Of a stretch of 13,820 nt of DNA, positions 1 to 6,727 are shown in pieces. The position numbers were made by a program, and so were the translations under genes. Under the pieces are notes generated by a model. The model had not been told where the DNA came from and made no database searches. It saw only the letters and a program-made list of their open reading frames with translations. Source of the DNA: Gammaproteobacteria bacterium (GTDB lineage Bacteria; Pseudomonadota; Gammaproteobacteria; UBA9214); NCBI GenBank assembly GCA_003454335.1, contig DMKK01000044.1, positions 1 to 13,820 on the forward strand, written 5' to 3'. How positions within the stretch are numbered: position 1 is the first letter of the stretch; each line of letters opens with the position of its first letter.

Positions 1-1
1 G

Positions 2-2155
2 GCGATTGATTTCATGGTTCGCATGAGCGGGCGTGATCTCAGGATCCTGAAAGTATGGGACGAGCAGGACCTTCCGGCGATTGCTTACCAGGCGCAGGCG
101 CGGTTGCACACGGTTGACGGTCAGCACCGTATCGATGACTTCAATCTCGTGACGCCCAGGGGTGCGCCGCTGGATGTGCGGAAAACGGGTTCGGTGGACA
201 AGGTCAGCTTCCTGCCGGCATTCAGTATGGAAGGTATTCAGATCGATGTCAGAGCCACGGCAGACGACGTTGCCAGCCTCAATACACTCTTCAAGCTGGG
301 TAATATGGTCCCGGCTATCGGTCCGCTTGAGCTGCGCATGCTGTTCAGCGGTACTGACACAAAATTGCTTATCAGTGACCTCACGCTAGACGCAGGTCAG
401 GAGGATGCCTTGCGGGTAGCGGCAACAGGCCGTGTCGGGCATATCAGTGCCGGGAACAAGTGGCGCCTGGAGGATACGGATCTCGATATCACGGCGCGTT
501 CCTCCAGCAGCCAGGCACTGGCAGCGGTCTACGGGTACCACATGCCGCCACTGGGTCCACTTTCTGCAAGGGCCAGCATCAGGGGCAGGGACAAGACTGT
601 AGGGCTAGAGGCCATGCAGATAATAGTCGGCGATGCTGACAGGCCGGAGCTGACAGCCACCGGCTCGATCGGAGACTTATATACAGTCAGCAAGGTCCGC
701 GTAGAGGCACAGCTGAACCTTGACGGACATGATTTTGCGCGGCTTGCGGGCAACCAGGAACTGCCTGATCTGGGAGCGCTGACCGGTACTATGCTTGTTT
801 CGGACAGTAACGGGGCGCTGGGTATTGATTCGCTGCATATCGAGAGCACCAAACAGGATCTCCTCGCCCTGAAACTGGATGGCCGCTTTGACGATTTCAA
901 CAAGCCTGAAACCCTTGAGATCAATGGCAAGGCAACCGCCAGGGATGCCAAACTGTTCTGGGGGCTGTTTGGTCTGCAATGGCCCGGACACGGGCTTATG
1001 GAAATAGCGGCGCAGCTTACCCGGGTGGATGGTGGCAACCGGTTCAAGGCAACCGCGACCTCGGGTAAGGAAAAGATAGATATGCTGCTCAATGCAGATT
1101 TCCAGACCAGCCCGCCACAGATCAAAGGCAAAATCACGGCGCAGAATTTCTTTCTGCCGGATGCGGCCGAGAAAAAAAGGGAGCAAATAGCCAGGGAACG
1201 TGGCGAGAAAGTGAAAACAACGCAGCCAGTGTTTTCGCGACAGCCAATGGATCTGGACTGGATGAAGCTGGCGGATGTGGATCTGTCCGTCGACATCCAG
1301 TCCTTCGATCGTGAAAATTCGGAGGCCTTGTCTGCAAATTTCAGCATGGCCCTGCAGTCAGGTCTTCTGTCTATAAAACCCGCTATCCTGGTCTATCCGA
1401 AAGGCCAGGCCGATCTGGATTTACAGTTCGATGCGAGTGATCAGCCGAAATTCAGTTTCAGTCTGTCGGGTGAGAATCTTGATCCCTGGCGAGGGCTGGA
1501 CGTCTATGAGCCGGAGTCCAGGGCGGAGTTTGATGCAACTGATGCCACGCTCAATGTCAACATGGCGCTGACCAGTTCGGGTAACAGCTGGCATGACATG
1601 GCCGCCAATGCGCAGGGCGATTTCCATGTGACCCTGAAGCATGGACAGATCAGTCAGTCGAAATTAAACCTGCTGTATGTGGATATTGTCGGCTGGGCGT
1701 CCGACCAGGCGAAACGACGCTATGACAAGGTCAACTGTGCTATTGCGGATTACAGTATCCGCCAGGGCCTGGTAACGACCAACGCCTTCTTTATGGATAC
1801 CGACAATATTACCATTGCCGGAGAAGGAACGGTTGACCTCGGCAGGGAACAGGTCGATTACACCTTCATACCCAGAAAGAAGAGCCGGCTCATTCTCAAA
1901 GCCGAACCGGTGCACATCAAGGGGGCTTTAAACGACCCGTCGATTGAGGCAATCCCCGTTAAGTCAGCCGCCTTGACCTTTGGCACACTCATCTTCGCAC
2001 CCTATGTCTTCGCCGGTATGGTTGCGGCTGATTACGTACATGACAAGCTGGATGACAGTGACGGGGATGCATCGATCTGTGCGCAGTATGAGAAAGATCT
2101 GAGGAAGGCCCGTGACAAGGAGACTCGCAACAAACAGTCAGGAACAAATGACTAG
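2..2155 (+). CDS. AsmA-family protein, C-terminal part (5' end outside window)
   Basis: The reading frame is open from the first bases of the window. It has no N-terminal membrane segment or ribosome site at the first ATG (base 14), so the true start almost certainly lies upstream. AsmA-family proteins are inner-membrane-anchored periplasmic proteins with long beta-rich bridges, linked to outer-membrane biogenesis and phospholipid transport. The visible ~715 residues are dominated by alternating polar and hydrophobic beta-type sequence. The C-terminal region, counted from base 14, shows the typical AsmA_2-like pattern: LLYVDIVGW near residue 550, VNCAIADYSI near 572, then a DTDNITIAGEGTVDLG stretch and a late NDPSIEAIPV motif. 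A hydrophobic segment near residues 650-675 precedes a charged tail. The family call is by pattern recognition; the exact subfamily is not certain. The gene stands alone on its strand, 437 bp before the next gene. Confidence 0.8.
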   Translation, partial: AIDFMVRMSGRDLRILKVWDEQDLPAIAYQAQARLHTVDGQHRIDDFNLVTPRGAPLDVRKTGSVDKVSFLPAFSMEGIQIDVRATADDVASLNTLFKLGNMVPAIGPLELRMLFSGTDTKLLISDLTLDAGQEDALRVAATGRVGHISAGNKWRLEDTDLDITARSSSSQALAAVYGYHMPPLGPLSARASIRGRDKTVGLEAMQIIVGDADRPELTATGSIGDLYTVSKVRVEAQLNLDGHDFARLAGNQELPDLGALTGTMLVSDSNGALGIDSLHIESTKQDLLALKLDGRFDDFNKPETLEINGKATARDAKLFWGLFGLQWPGHGLMEIAAQLTRVDGGNRFKATATSGKEKIDMLLNADFQTSPPQIKGKITAQNFFLPDAAEKKREQIARERGEKVKTTQPVFSRQPMDLDWMKLADVDLSVDIQSFDRENSEALSANFSMALQSGLLSIKPAILVYPKGQADLDLQFDASDQPKFSFSLSGENLDPWRGLDVYEPESRAEFDATDATLNVNMALTSSGNSWHDMAANAQGDFHVTLKHGQISQSKLNLLYVDIVGWASDQAKRRYDKVNCAIADYSIRQGLVTTNAFFMDTDNITIAGEGTVDLGREQVDYTFIPRKKSRLILKAEPVHIKGALNDPSIEAIPVKSAALTFGTLIFAPYVFAGMVAADYVHDKLDDSDGDASICAQYEKDLRKARDKETRNKQSGTND

Positions 2156-2219
2156 CCCCTCCACGCTGCGTCACACGGCAGGTTCTTCGGTCGCGCATCA
2201 CTGATAGTGACGTGATTGC

Positions 2220-2425
2220 TGCATTAACCTGATGCAAATCTTTACCAGCAGGTGTTGGTAGTACCGTGCGGGTCTTGCGGTCAAACAGCCGGGCACCGAT
2301 ATGGTTTTCCAGCATCTGGATATTGCGGGTCAGGGTTGGCTAATATTCAGAGCCTGTGCGGCCCGGGCAAAATTCCGGTGCTCGACGAGCATGAGCGCGT
2401 TGCGTAGCAGGCGGGCTTCAGCCAT
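2220..2425 (-). pseudogene. LysR-type regulator remnant, frameshifted and truncated
   Basis: Reading the - strand from the ATG at 2425-2423 gives MAEARLLRNALMLVEHRN, then FARAAQALNISQ, the start of a LysR winged helix-turn-helix. The frame then hits TGA. After a shift, the same strand continues LTRNIQMLENHIGARLFDRK and then VLPTPAGKDL, the second half of the HTH domain. The join reads S-Q-(CC)-L-T-R where family members have S-Q-P-T-L-T-R, so about 4 nt (net -1) are missing. Homology stops around 2220-2235, and no effector-binding domain follows. It is therefore a dead fragment of a ~300-residue regulator. LysR proteins often control neighbouring aromatic-acid efflux genes (AaeR is the classic case), but whether this remnant belonged to the efflux operon seen here is inference. 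Confidence 0.75.
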
Positions 2426-2470
2426 GCGTTAAACGCATCTTCCAGGTCGCCAATTAGCACCAGTGAGACG

Positions 2471-2507
2471 CTCCCCGGGTGGTGGCCTGCAGGGCCGTCC
2501 GGGGGAG
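2471..2507. repeat. GC-rich inverted repeat upstream of first PPK2 gene
   Basis: CTCCCCGG at 2471-2478 pairs with CCGGGGGAG at 2499-2507 (one bulged G), with an inner GGCC/GGGCC pairing around TGCA. It lies between the LysR remnant and the PPK2 gene. No T-tract follows on either strand, so it is not a classical intrinsic terminator. It could be an old terminator, an operator or simple secondary structure. I see no convincing -35/-10 pair between it and the PPK2 start. Confidence 0.35.
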
Positions 2508-2592
2508 TGGACATAACACACAATTATTAGCGGGTACGCGGAGCTCCTGAAGCGGCCGTATTCCCAACAAACAAACAGCAGAGGTAATCACC

Positions 2593-3543
2593 ATGAACTA
2601 CTTCAAGAAATTTGGTGTGGCACCGGGCAGCAAGATCGCTCTCGGCAAGGTCGATGCCAGTTTCAAGGATCAGCATGAATCGCATGAGCACGCGTTGCCG
2701 GAGATCGAGGCGCACAGCCAAAAGCTGCATGACCTGCAGTACCTGATGTACGCGGAAGGCAAGCGTTCACTGCTCATCTGCCTGCAGGGACGCGACGCCG
2801 CCGGCAAGGACGGCACCATTAACCATGTGCTTGGGGCCATGAATCCCCAGGGCTGCCCGGTCACGGGCTTCAAGGTCCCCTCCAGGGAGGAAGCAGCACA
2901 TGATTTCCTGTGGCGCTATCACAAGGCGACGCCGGCCAGGGGGCAGGTGGCTATTTTCAACCGCTCCCATTATGAAGATGTACTGATTCAGCGGGTACAC
3001 AACATGGTGCCGAAGAGCGTCTGGTCCGGGCGTTATGAACACATTAACAACTTCGAGAAGATGCTCCATGACAACGGCACCCACATTCTCAAGTTCTATC
3101 TGCACATCGACGCCGAGGAGCAACTGGAGCGCTTCAAGATGCGCATCACCGATCCTGCCCGTCACTGGAAGATCAGCGACGGAGACTACGCGGAACGCCC
3201 ATTCTGGGACGCCTACACGGAAGCCTTCGAAGAGGCGATGAGCAAGTGCAGCACCAGTCATGCCCCCTGGTTCATCATTCCCTCGAACCACAAATGGTTC
3301 CGCAATCTCGCCATATCGAAGATCGTCAGCGAGGCGCTGGAGGCCATGGATATGAAGTTCCCGGAACCGACGGTCGACATCAACGAGATCAAGCAGAAGT
3401 ACCACGCCATCGTGACAGAGGAAGGGGACGGTGAACAGGCCGAGCTTGAGGAGCAGGTGAACAGCGGGAAGGGAAAGCAAGAGAAGCAAGGCAAAAAAGG
3501 CAAGAAGGGCAAGAAGGCCAAGAAGGGTAAGAAGGGCAAGTAA
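2593..3543 (+). CDS. ppk2: Polyphosphate kinase 2 family protein, class III-like, with Lys-rich tail
   Basis: PPK2 enzymes transfer phosphate between polyphosphate and nucleotides in the cytoplasm; class III members are known to phosphorylate both AMP and ADP. The 316-residue product has the Walker A loop GRDAAGKDG at 66-74, the Walker B region VAIFNRSHYEDV at 119-130, and a basic lid around 181-195 (FKMRITDPARHWK). The APWFIIPSNHKWFRN block at 224-238 is also typical of the family. NRSHYED, with its acidic pair, matches class III-like members such as the Meiothermus enzyme, whereas the second PPK2 here has DRSWYNR. The family core ends near residue 272. It is followed by an acidic stretch (276-288) and then a tail (293-316) in which 14 of 24 residues are Lys in a Gly-Lys-Lys pattern, absent from typical members. 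The start is supported by AGAGGT at 2580-2585, 7 nt upstream. The substrate class is inferred from sequence. Confidence 0.93.
   Translation: MNYFKKFGVAPGSKIALGKVDASFKDQHESHEHALPEIEAHSQKLHDLQYLMYAEGKRSLLICLQGRDAAGKDGTINHVLGAMNPQGCPVTGFKVPSREEAAHDFLWRYHKATPARGQVAIFNRSHYEDVLIQRVHNMVPKSVWSGRYEHINNFEKMLHDNGTHILKFYLHIDAEEQLERFKMRITDPARHWKISDGDYAERPFWDAYTEAFEEAMSKCSTSHAPWFIIPSNHKWFRNLAISKIVSEALEAMDMKFPEPTVDINEIKQKYHAIVTEEGDGEQAELEEQVNSGKGKQEKQGKKGKKGKKAKKGKKGK
3490..3540 (+). repeat. 9-bp tandem repeat coding for (Gly-Lys-Lys)n tail
   Basis: About 5.7 direct copies of a 9-bp unit close to GGCAAGAAG run to the stop codon: 3490-3498, 3499-3507, 3508-3516, 3517-3525 (GCC variant), 3526-3534 (GGT variant) and a partial copy at 3535-3540. 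The unit is in frame and encodes Gly-Lys-Lys (one Ala-Lys-Lys). Copy number could change by slippage without breaking the frame. Confidence 0.85.
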
Positions 3544-3580
3544 GTGTAACTGCAATGAGCGGTAATCAGGCCCTGCAACC

Positions 3581-3760
3581 ATGACGTTAATGCGTCATAC
3601 AAGTTCCCTGCTCGCACTGAATGTCACCCGGACGCGGGTGACGGTGCTGGGATTCAACCTGACGATCATCGCGCTCATATCGGTGGTTAAAGTCGCGCAG
3701 CCAGCTGCCAATGATAAATGCCGTGTTCGCCGTGCCGGGCGTGTTTCACGACCTACATAA
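3581..3760 (+). CDS. Doubtful small ORF with one hydrophobic segment (possible gene remnant)
   Basis: ATG at 3581 (another in frame at 3590) opens a 59-codon frame ending in TAA at 3758-3760. It contains one hydrophobic stretch, VTVLGFNLTIIALISVVKVA, then turns into an Arg-rich end. An overlapping +1 frame from about 3709 reads AVFAVPGVFHDLHKAYW and runs to a TAG at about 3784-3786, so this may be a frameshifted piece of a larger membrane protein. There is no clear ribosome site, and I recognise no family. It is listed because it is the only coding-like material in this gap. Confidence 0.2.
   Translation: MTLMRHTSSLLALNVTRTRVTVLGFNLTIIALISVVKVAQPAANDKCRVRRAGRVSRPT
3623..3642. repeat. Perfect 8-bp stem hairpin downstream of first PPK2 gene
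   Basis: GTCACCCG (3623-3630), loop GACG, CGGGTGAC (3635-3642). The stem is strong but is not followed by a run of T, so a role as a terminator for the PPK2 transcript about 80 nt upstream is only possible. The rest of the 379-bp gap (3544-3922) holds the doubtful small ORF and an AT-rich promoter region. Confidence 0.4.
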
Positions 3761-3805
3761 AGCGTATTGGCTTAGTACGTATAATTAGTTAAATAATAGC
3801 TCTAT

Positions 3806-3814
3806 TGTTATAAT
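3806..3814 (+). promoter_or_regulatory. Candidate extended -10 promoter for outer-membrane lipoprotein gene
   Basis: The sequence turns abruptly AT-rich from about 3770. TGTTATAAT at 3806-3814 is a perfect extended -10 (TGn plus TATAAT). The best -35 is weak (TTAGTT at 3785-3790, 18-nt spacing), as is normal for extended -10 promoters. A second TATAAT sits at 3780-3785 without a good -35. Transcription would begin near 3821, giving a leader of about 100 nt before the chosen start at 3923. Confidence 0.5.
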
Positions 3815-3922
3815 AATTCCGTATTGGATTGTGCTTTAGAAGCGATAGCAAGGTCGTGTAGCAATGTGTATGAAACTTCAAGCGTGTTTGATCTCACTTT
3901 AAATATGAACAGGAAAGACTTC

Positions 3923-5491
3923 ATGCCAGGAAAATCCAGATATCAGCTGTGCAGGGTAATGACATTCCTGGCACCATTATTCACCGTCACTGTGCTGTCA
4001 GGGGGGTGTACCACACTCGGTCCCGACTTCGTCAAGCCGGAGGTGGCAGAGGAAACTACCTGGCTGGAACAGAATCAGGAGATTTCCAGTACCCCGCAGG
4101 AGCAGACGGCCTGGTGGAAGATCTTCAATGATCCGGTGCTGGATACCCTGGTCGAGACAGCCTATGCGCAGAACCTGTCACTGCAGATTGCCGGCTTGCG
4201 TATTTTTGAAGCCCGTGCGCAATTGGGGATTGCTGTGGGTTTGCAGTACCCGCAAACGCAAACGGCAGGGGGTTCGGCAAGCGCCGTCGGACTCAGCGAA
4301 AACAGCCCTAACTACAATTCACAGGCTGATGACAGCTTCAATGTTTATGATGCCGGTTTTGATGCGGCCTGGGAAGTGGATTTCTGGGGCCGGTTCCAGC
4401 GCGGGATTGAAGCAGCAGATGCCAACCTGTCGGCAAGTGTTGCCGATTATGACAACGCCCTGATCAGCCTCACGGCTGAAGTGGCCAGGGTGTATGTCAA
4501 TATCCGTACTCTGGAAGAGCAGCTGAAAATCGCGTATGAGAATATCGAGCTGCAAAAGAAAAGCCTGAATATTGCCAGTGTGCGCTTCAGAAACGGTGCG
4601 ACCACCGAACTCGATGTGCAACAGGCAAAGACGAATCTGGCAGACACCCGGGCCCAGGTCCCCGTATTAAAAAGACAACTGCGCCAGGCCAACAACGCGC
4701 TCAGTATTTTAATGGGCATGCCGCCGACTGAATTGAGCGGCGTCCTGGGTGAATCGGGAACGATCCCGGAGGCACCGGACCAGGTAGCCGCGGGTATCCC
4801 GACAGAACTGCTGCGCCGACGGCCGGATGTGCGCCAGGCCGAATTGCAGGCTGCCAACCAGAGTGCCTTGATCGGTGTTGCGGAAACCGACCTGTATCCG
4901 CGCTTTTCACTGCTGGGTTCCATTGGCTTCCAGACCAGTGACACCGGCAACAGTAGCGCCAGTGACATGTTTGACTCCGACAGCCTGGGCTACTCGGTCG
5001 GTCCGGCCTTCAGCTGGAACATCCTTAATTACGGGCGCCTCAGGAACAATGTCCGCGTCCAGGATGCCCGCTACCAGCAGACGATTGTGAATTATCAAAA
5101 TACGGTGCTGAGGGCCTACCAGGAAGTGGAAGATGCCATGGTCGGTTTTATCCAGGCAAGGGAAGAGAGTAGCATCCGTGCAGAAGGCACACATGCAGCC
5201 AAACGCTCAACCGAGATTTCCAACATCCAGTATCGCGAAGGGGCCGTTGACTTCCAGCGTGTCATTGACTCGGAGCGCGCTCTGGTAACGCAACAGGACC
5301 TGTGGACCCGGGCACGTGGCGATATTTCCCTGAATCTCATCGCCATGTACAAGGCGCTCGGCGGTGGCTGGCAATTGCGTGAAGGTCATAGTTTTATCTC
5401 CGAGGAAAATCGCAAGGCCATGGAAGATCGGACCAACTGGGGTGATTTGCTGGAACCGGAAGAACAACCGGAACAACTATCGGAACAATAA
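3923..5491 (+). CDS. NodT/OprM-type outer-membrane efflux lipoprotein (orphan duct)
   Basis: This is a TolC-like outer-membrane duct that forms a trimeric channel for a tripartite efflux pump. The 522-residue product has a short signal peptide ending VLSGGC (Cys29), so it is probably lipid-anchored; Leu is at -4 rather than the usual -3. Then come GPDFVKPE, WWKIFNDPVLDTLVETAY and LQIAGLR. Two OEP repeats follow, with AAWEVDFWGRF, GATTELDVQQAKT, LLRRRPDVRQAELQAA and, in the second half, YPRFSLLGSIG. The frame could start at 3824 or 3905. ATG 3923 is preferred because AGGAAAG (3911-3917) sits 5 nt upstream and the signal peptide then has normal length. It is strongly similar to the duct encoded at 10263-11858, sharing even the terminal WGDLLE motif. 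No pump or adaptor lies next to it: it stands between two PPK2 genes, so its partner is unknown and may be the pump of the - strand operon. The tail is rich in Glu, Pro and Gln. Confidence 0.92.
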   Translation: MPGKSRYQLCRVMTFLAPLFTVTVLSGGCTTLGPDFVKPEVAEETTWLEQNQEISSTPQEQTAWWKIFNDPVLDTLVETAYAQNLSLQIAGLRIFEARAQLGIAVGLQYPQTQTAGGSASAVGLSENSPNYNSQADDSFNVYDAGFDAAWEVDFWGRFQRGIEAADANLSASVADYDNALISLTAEVARVYVNIRTLEEQLKIAYENIELQKKSLNIASVRFRNGATTELDVQQAKTNLADTRAQVPVLKRQLRQANNALSILMGMPPTELSGVLGESGTIPEAPDQVAAGIPTELLRRRPDVRQAELQAANQSALIGVAETDLYPRFSLLGSIGFQTSDTGNSSASDMFDSDSLGYSVGPAFSWNILNYGRLRNNVRVQDARYQQTIVNYQNTVLRAYQEVEDAMVGFIQAREESSIRAEGTHAAKRSTEISNIQYREGAVDFQRVIDSERALVTQQDLWTRARGDISLNLIAMYKALGGGWQLREGHSFISEENRKAMEDRTNWGDLLEPEEQPEQLSEQ

Positions 5492-5507
5492 TAAAGCCCG
5501 GCGGATT

Positions 5508-5653
5508 GATGGGTACGGTCGTTCTCGCGCATCCATGTGCTCCGCGACACCCGGACTATCCTGTCCATCGTCGCGTTGCTCCTTTACCCATCCTGCGGCC
5601 TTACGAATATTGTTGGCTTATCTGCAGGATGGGTAAGGCGCAGCGTACCCGTC
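5508..5653. repeat. Palindromic dispersed repeat, copy A (GATGGGTACG type)
   Basis: The outer ends GATGGGTACG (5508-5517) and CGTACCCGTC (5644-5653) are inverted with one mismatch. Inside, TTACCCATCCTGC (5584-5596) pairs perfectly with GCAGGATGGGTAA (5624-5636) over 13 bp. The same end and core words occur in copy B at 8948-9044. It has no coding capacity of its own, so it looks like a REP/MITE-like element inserted between the outer-membrane gene and the second PPK2 gene. The left half is longer and more degenerate than in copy B. Confidence 0.75.
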
Positions 5654-5698
5654 CCCGGAATCAGTTGACCGCAATATTTCACAAGAGAGGACAGATCA

Positions 5699-6535
5699 AT
5701 GGCAAAGAAACACAAAAAATCCGCAGCAGCAAAATCGGCAGGTGGTGACAAGCCGCAGAAGCTCTCCAGAAAGGCCTACGAAGATGAGCTGGAGAAGTTG
5801 CAGGGCGAACTCGTCAAGCTGCAGTTCTGGGTGAGAAAGACGGGCGCGAAGGTCATTCTTGTCTTCGAGGGCCGGGATGCGGCCGGCAAGGGCGGTGTCA
5901 TTAAACGCATCACGGAGCGTGTAAGTCCACGTGTGTTCAAGGTGGTTGCGCTGCCGGCACCGACAGAGCGCGAGAAGACCCAGTTGTATATGCAGCGCTA
6001 TTTAAACCATTTTCCGGCGGCAGGGGAAATTATTCTGTTTGATCGCAGCTGGTACAACCGTCTCGGGGTTGAACGTGTCATGGGTTTTTGTACCGACCAT
6101 GAGTATGAGCGCGCTGTTAAAATGACTCCGGCGTTCGAACGTGTGATTCTCGAGAATGACATTATCCTGATCAAGTACTGGTTCGACGTGAGCATGGATG
6201 AACAGCAGCGTCGCTTTCAGGGTCGTATTGATGATGAGCGGAAGAAATGGAAACTGAGCCCGATGGATACGGAATCCTACAGCCGCTGGTATGACTATTC
6301 ACGTGCCCGGGATGCCATGTTCGAGGCCACCGATACGGATTTCTCCCCCTGGCATGTTGTGCCCTCCGATAGCAAAAAGAATGCGCGTCTGAATTGCATA
6401 TCCCATCTGCTCGGCCAGATTCCCTACAAGGAGTTGCCGCGACCCAGAGTGAAACTGGGCAAGCGTAGCCTGAAGAACAAGTATGACGACAAGGCCTCGC
6501 TCGAGGGCCGTCGCATCATCCCCCAGAAGTATTAA
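5699..6535 (+). CDS. ppk2: Polyphosphate kinase 2, class I-like
   Basis: A cytoplasmic PPK2-family kinase that uses polyphosphate to phosphorylate nucleoside diphosphates (ADP or GDP), or runs in reverse. The 278-residue length fits the family. Walker A is GRDAAGKGG at 58-66 and Walker B is IILFDRSWYNR at 111-121 (Asp115). FCTDHEYERAV (130-140), the lid RFQGRIDDERKKWKLSPMD (172-190) and SPWHVVPSDSKKNARLN (216-232) are characteristic. DRSWYNR, with Asn in place of the acidic pair, fits class I/ADP-preferring members and differs from the first PPK2 here; the true substrate is not shown by sequence alone. The N-terminus is Lys-rich (KKHKK at 3-7). AGAGAGGAC at 5684-5692, 6 nt upstream, supports the start. 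Its promoter must lie within or beyond repeat copy A unless it is read through from the upstream gene. Confidence 0.95.
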   Translation: MAKKHKKSAAAKSAGGDKPQKLSRKAYEDELEKLQGELVKLQFWVRKTGAKVILVFEGRDAAGKGGVIKRITERVSPRVFKVVALPAPTEREKTQLYMQRYLNHFPAAGEIILFDRSWYNRLGVERVMGFCTDHEYERAVKMTPAFERVILENDIILIKYWFDVSMDEQQRRFQGRIDDERKKWKLSPMDTESYSRWYDYSRARDAMFEATDTDFSPWHVVPSDSKKNARLNCISHLLGQIPYKELPRPRVKLGKRSLKNKYDDKASLEGRRIIPQKY

Positions 6536-6576
6536 CCAGGTTGTTGCACTCTTATATTATTGCGGGTGGGTATTAT

Positions 6577-6627
6577 TGTGGGAGCGCCGTTCCCGGCGCG
6601 ATTCGCGGCGAGGACGCCGCTCCCACA
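6577..6627. repeat. TGTGGGAGCG-type palindromic repeat at convergent gene ends
   Basis: TGTGGGAGC (6577-6585) pairs with GCTCCCACA (6619-6627), with partial pairing of the GC-rich arms between. This is the widespread gammaproteobacterial 'GTGGGAGCGGC...' type of intergenic repeat (recognised, not searched). It lies 40 bp after the PPK2 stop and 100 bp from the FUSC stop of the facing operon, so it may limit read-through from both sides. A partial relative, CCTGTAGGCGACGGCGCTCC, follows near 6694-6713. Confidence 0.65.
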
Positions 6628-6652
6628 GGATGGCTCCGGATTCGCGCCGGGG

Positions 6653-6684
6653 AAGCTTCCGCGTCCTGCTCACGCCCCTCACCT
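6653..6684 (+). repeat. 32-bp direct repeat, copy 1 (second copy at 13754)
   Basis: AAGCTTCCGCGTCCTGCTC followed by ACGCCCCTCACCT. It matches 13754-13785 at 30 of 32 positions (two A/G differences). Weaker similarity extends to the left (GGATTCGCG versus GGATCGCGG). It is part of the repeat cluster that fills the convergent junction 6536-6727, which otherwise holds no gene. Confidence 0.7.
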
Positions 6685-6727
6685 CACCTATCCCTGTAGG
6701 CGACGGCGCTCCTGCAAGAATGATTGG

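Noticed and set aside
529..1347. 272-codon - strand ORF opposite the AsmA-family gene
   Set aside because: Low-complexity Ser/Pro/Arg composition, no ribosome site, and fully inside a clear + strand coding region.
1989..2315. 108-codon - strand ORF as an intact small regulator
   Set aside because: Only its first ~25 codons match a LysR HTH half; the rest is out-of-frame sequence running into the antisense of the AsmA gene. Recorded as part of a pseudogene instead.
2767..3582. 271-codon - strand ORF with long Leu-rich start
   Set aside because: It is the antisense of the first PPK2 gene; the Leu run is the reverse of the Lys-rich tail repeat, and no family is recognisable.
3824..3922. N-terminal extension of the first duct from ATG 3824 or 3905
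   Set aside because: These starts lack ribosome sites and would put up to 33 extra residues before a normal lipoprotein signal peptide; ATG 3923 with AGGAAAG fits better.
4447..4968. 173-codon - strand ORF opposite the first duct gene
   Set aside because: Antisense shadow of a well-supported NodT-type gene.
5506..5748. 80-codon + strand ORF across repeat copy A
   Set aside because: It translates repeat sequence and then the PPK2 start out of frame; no ribosome site of its own.
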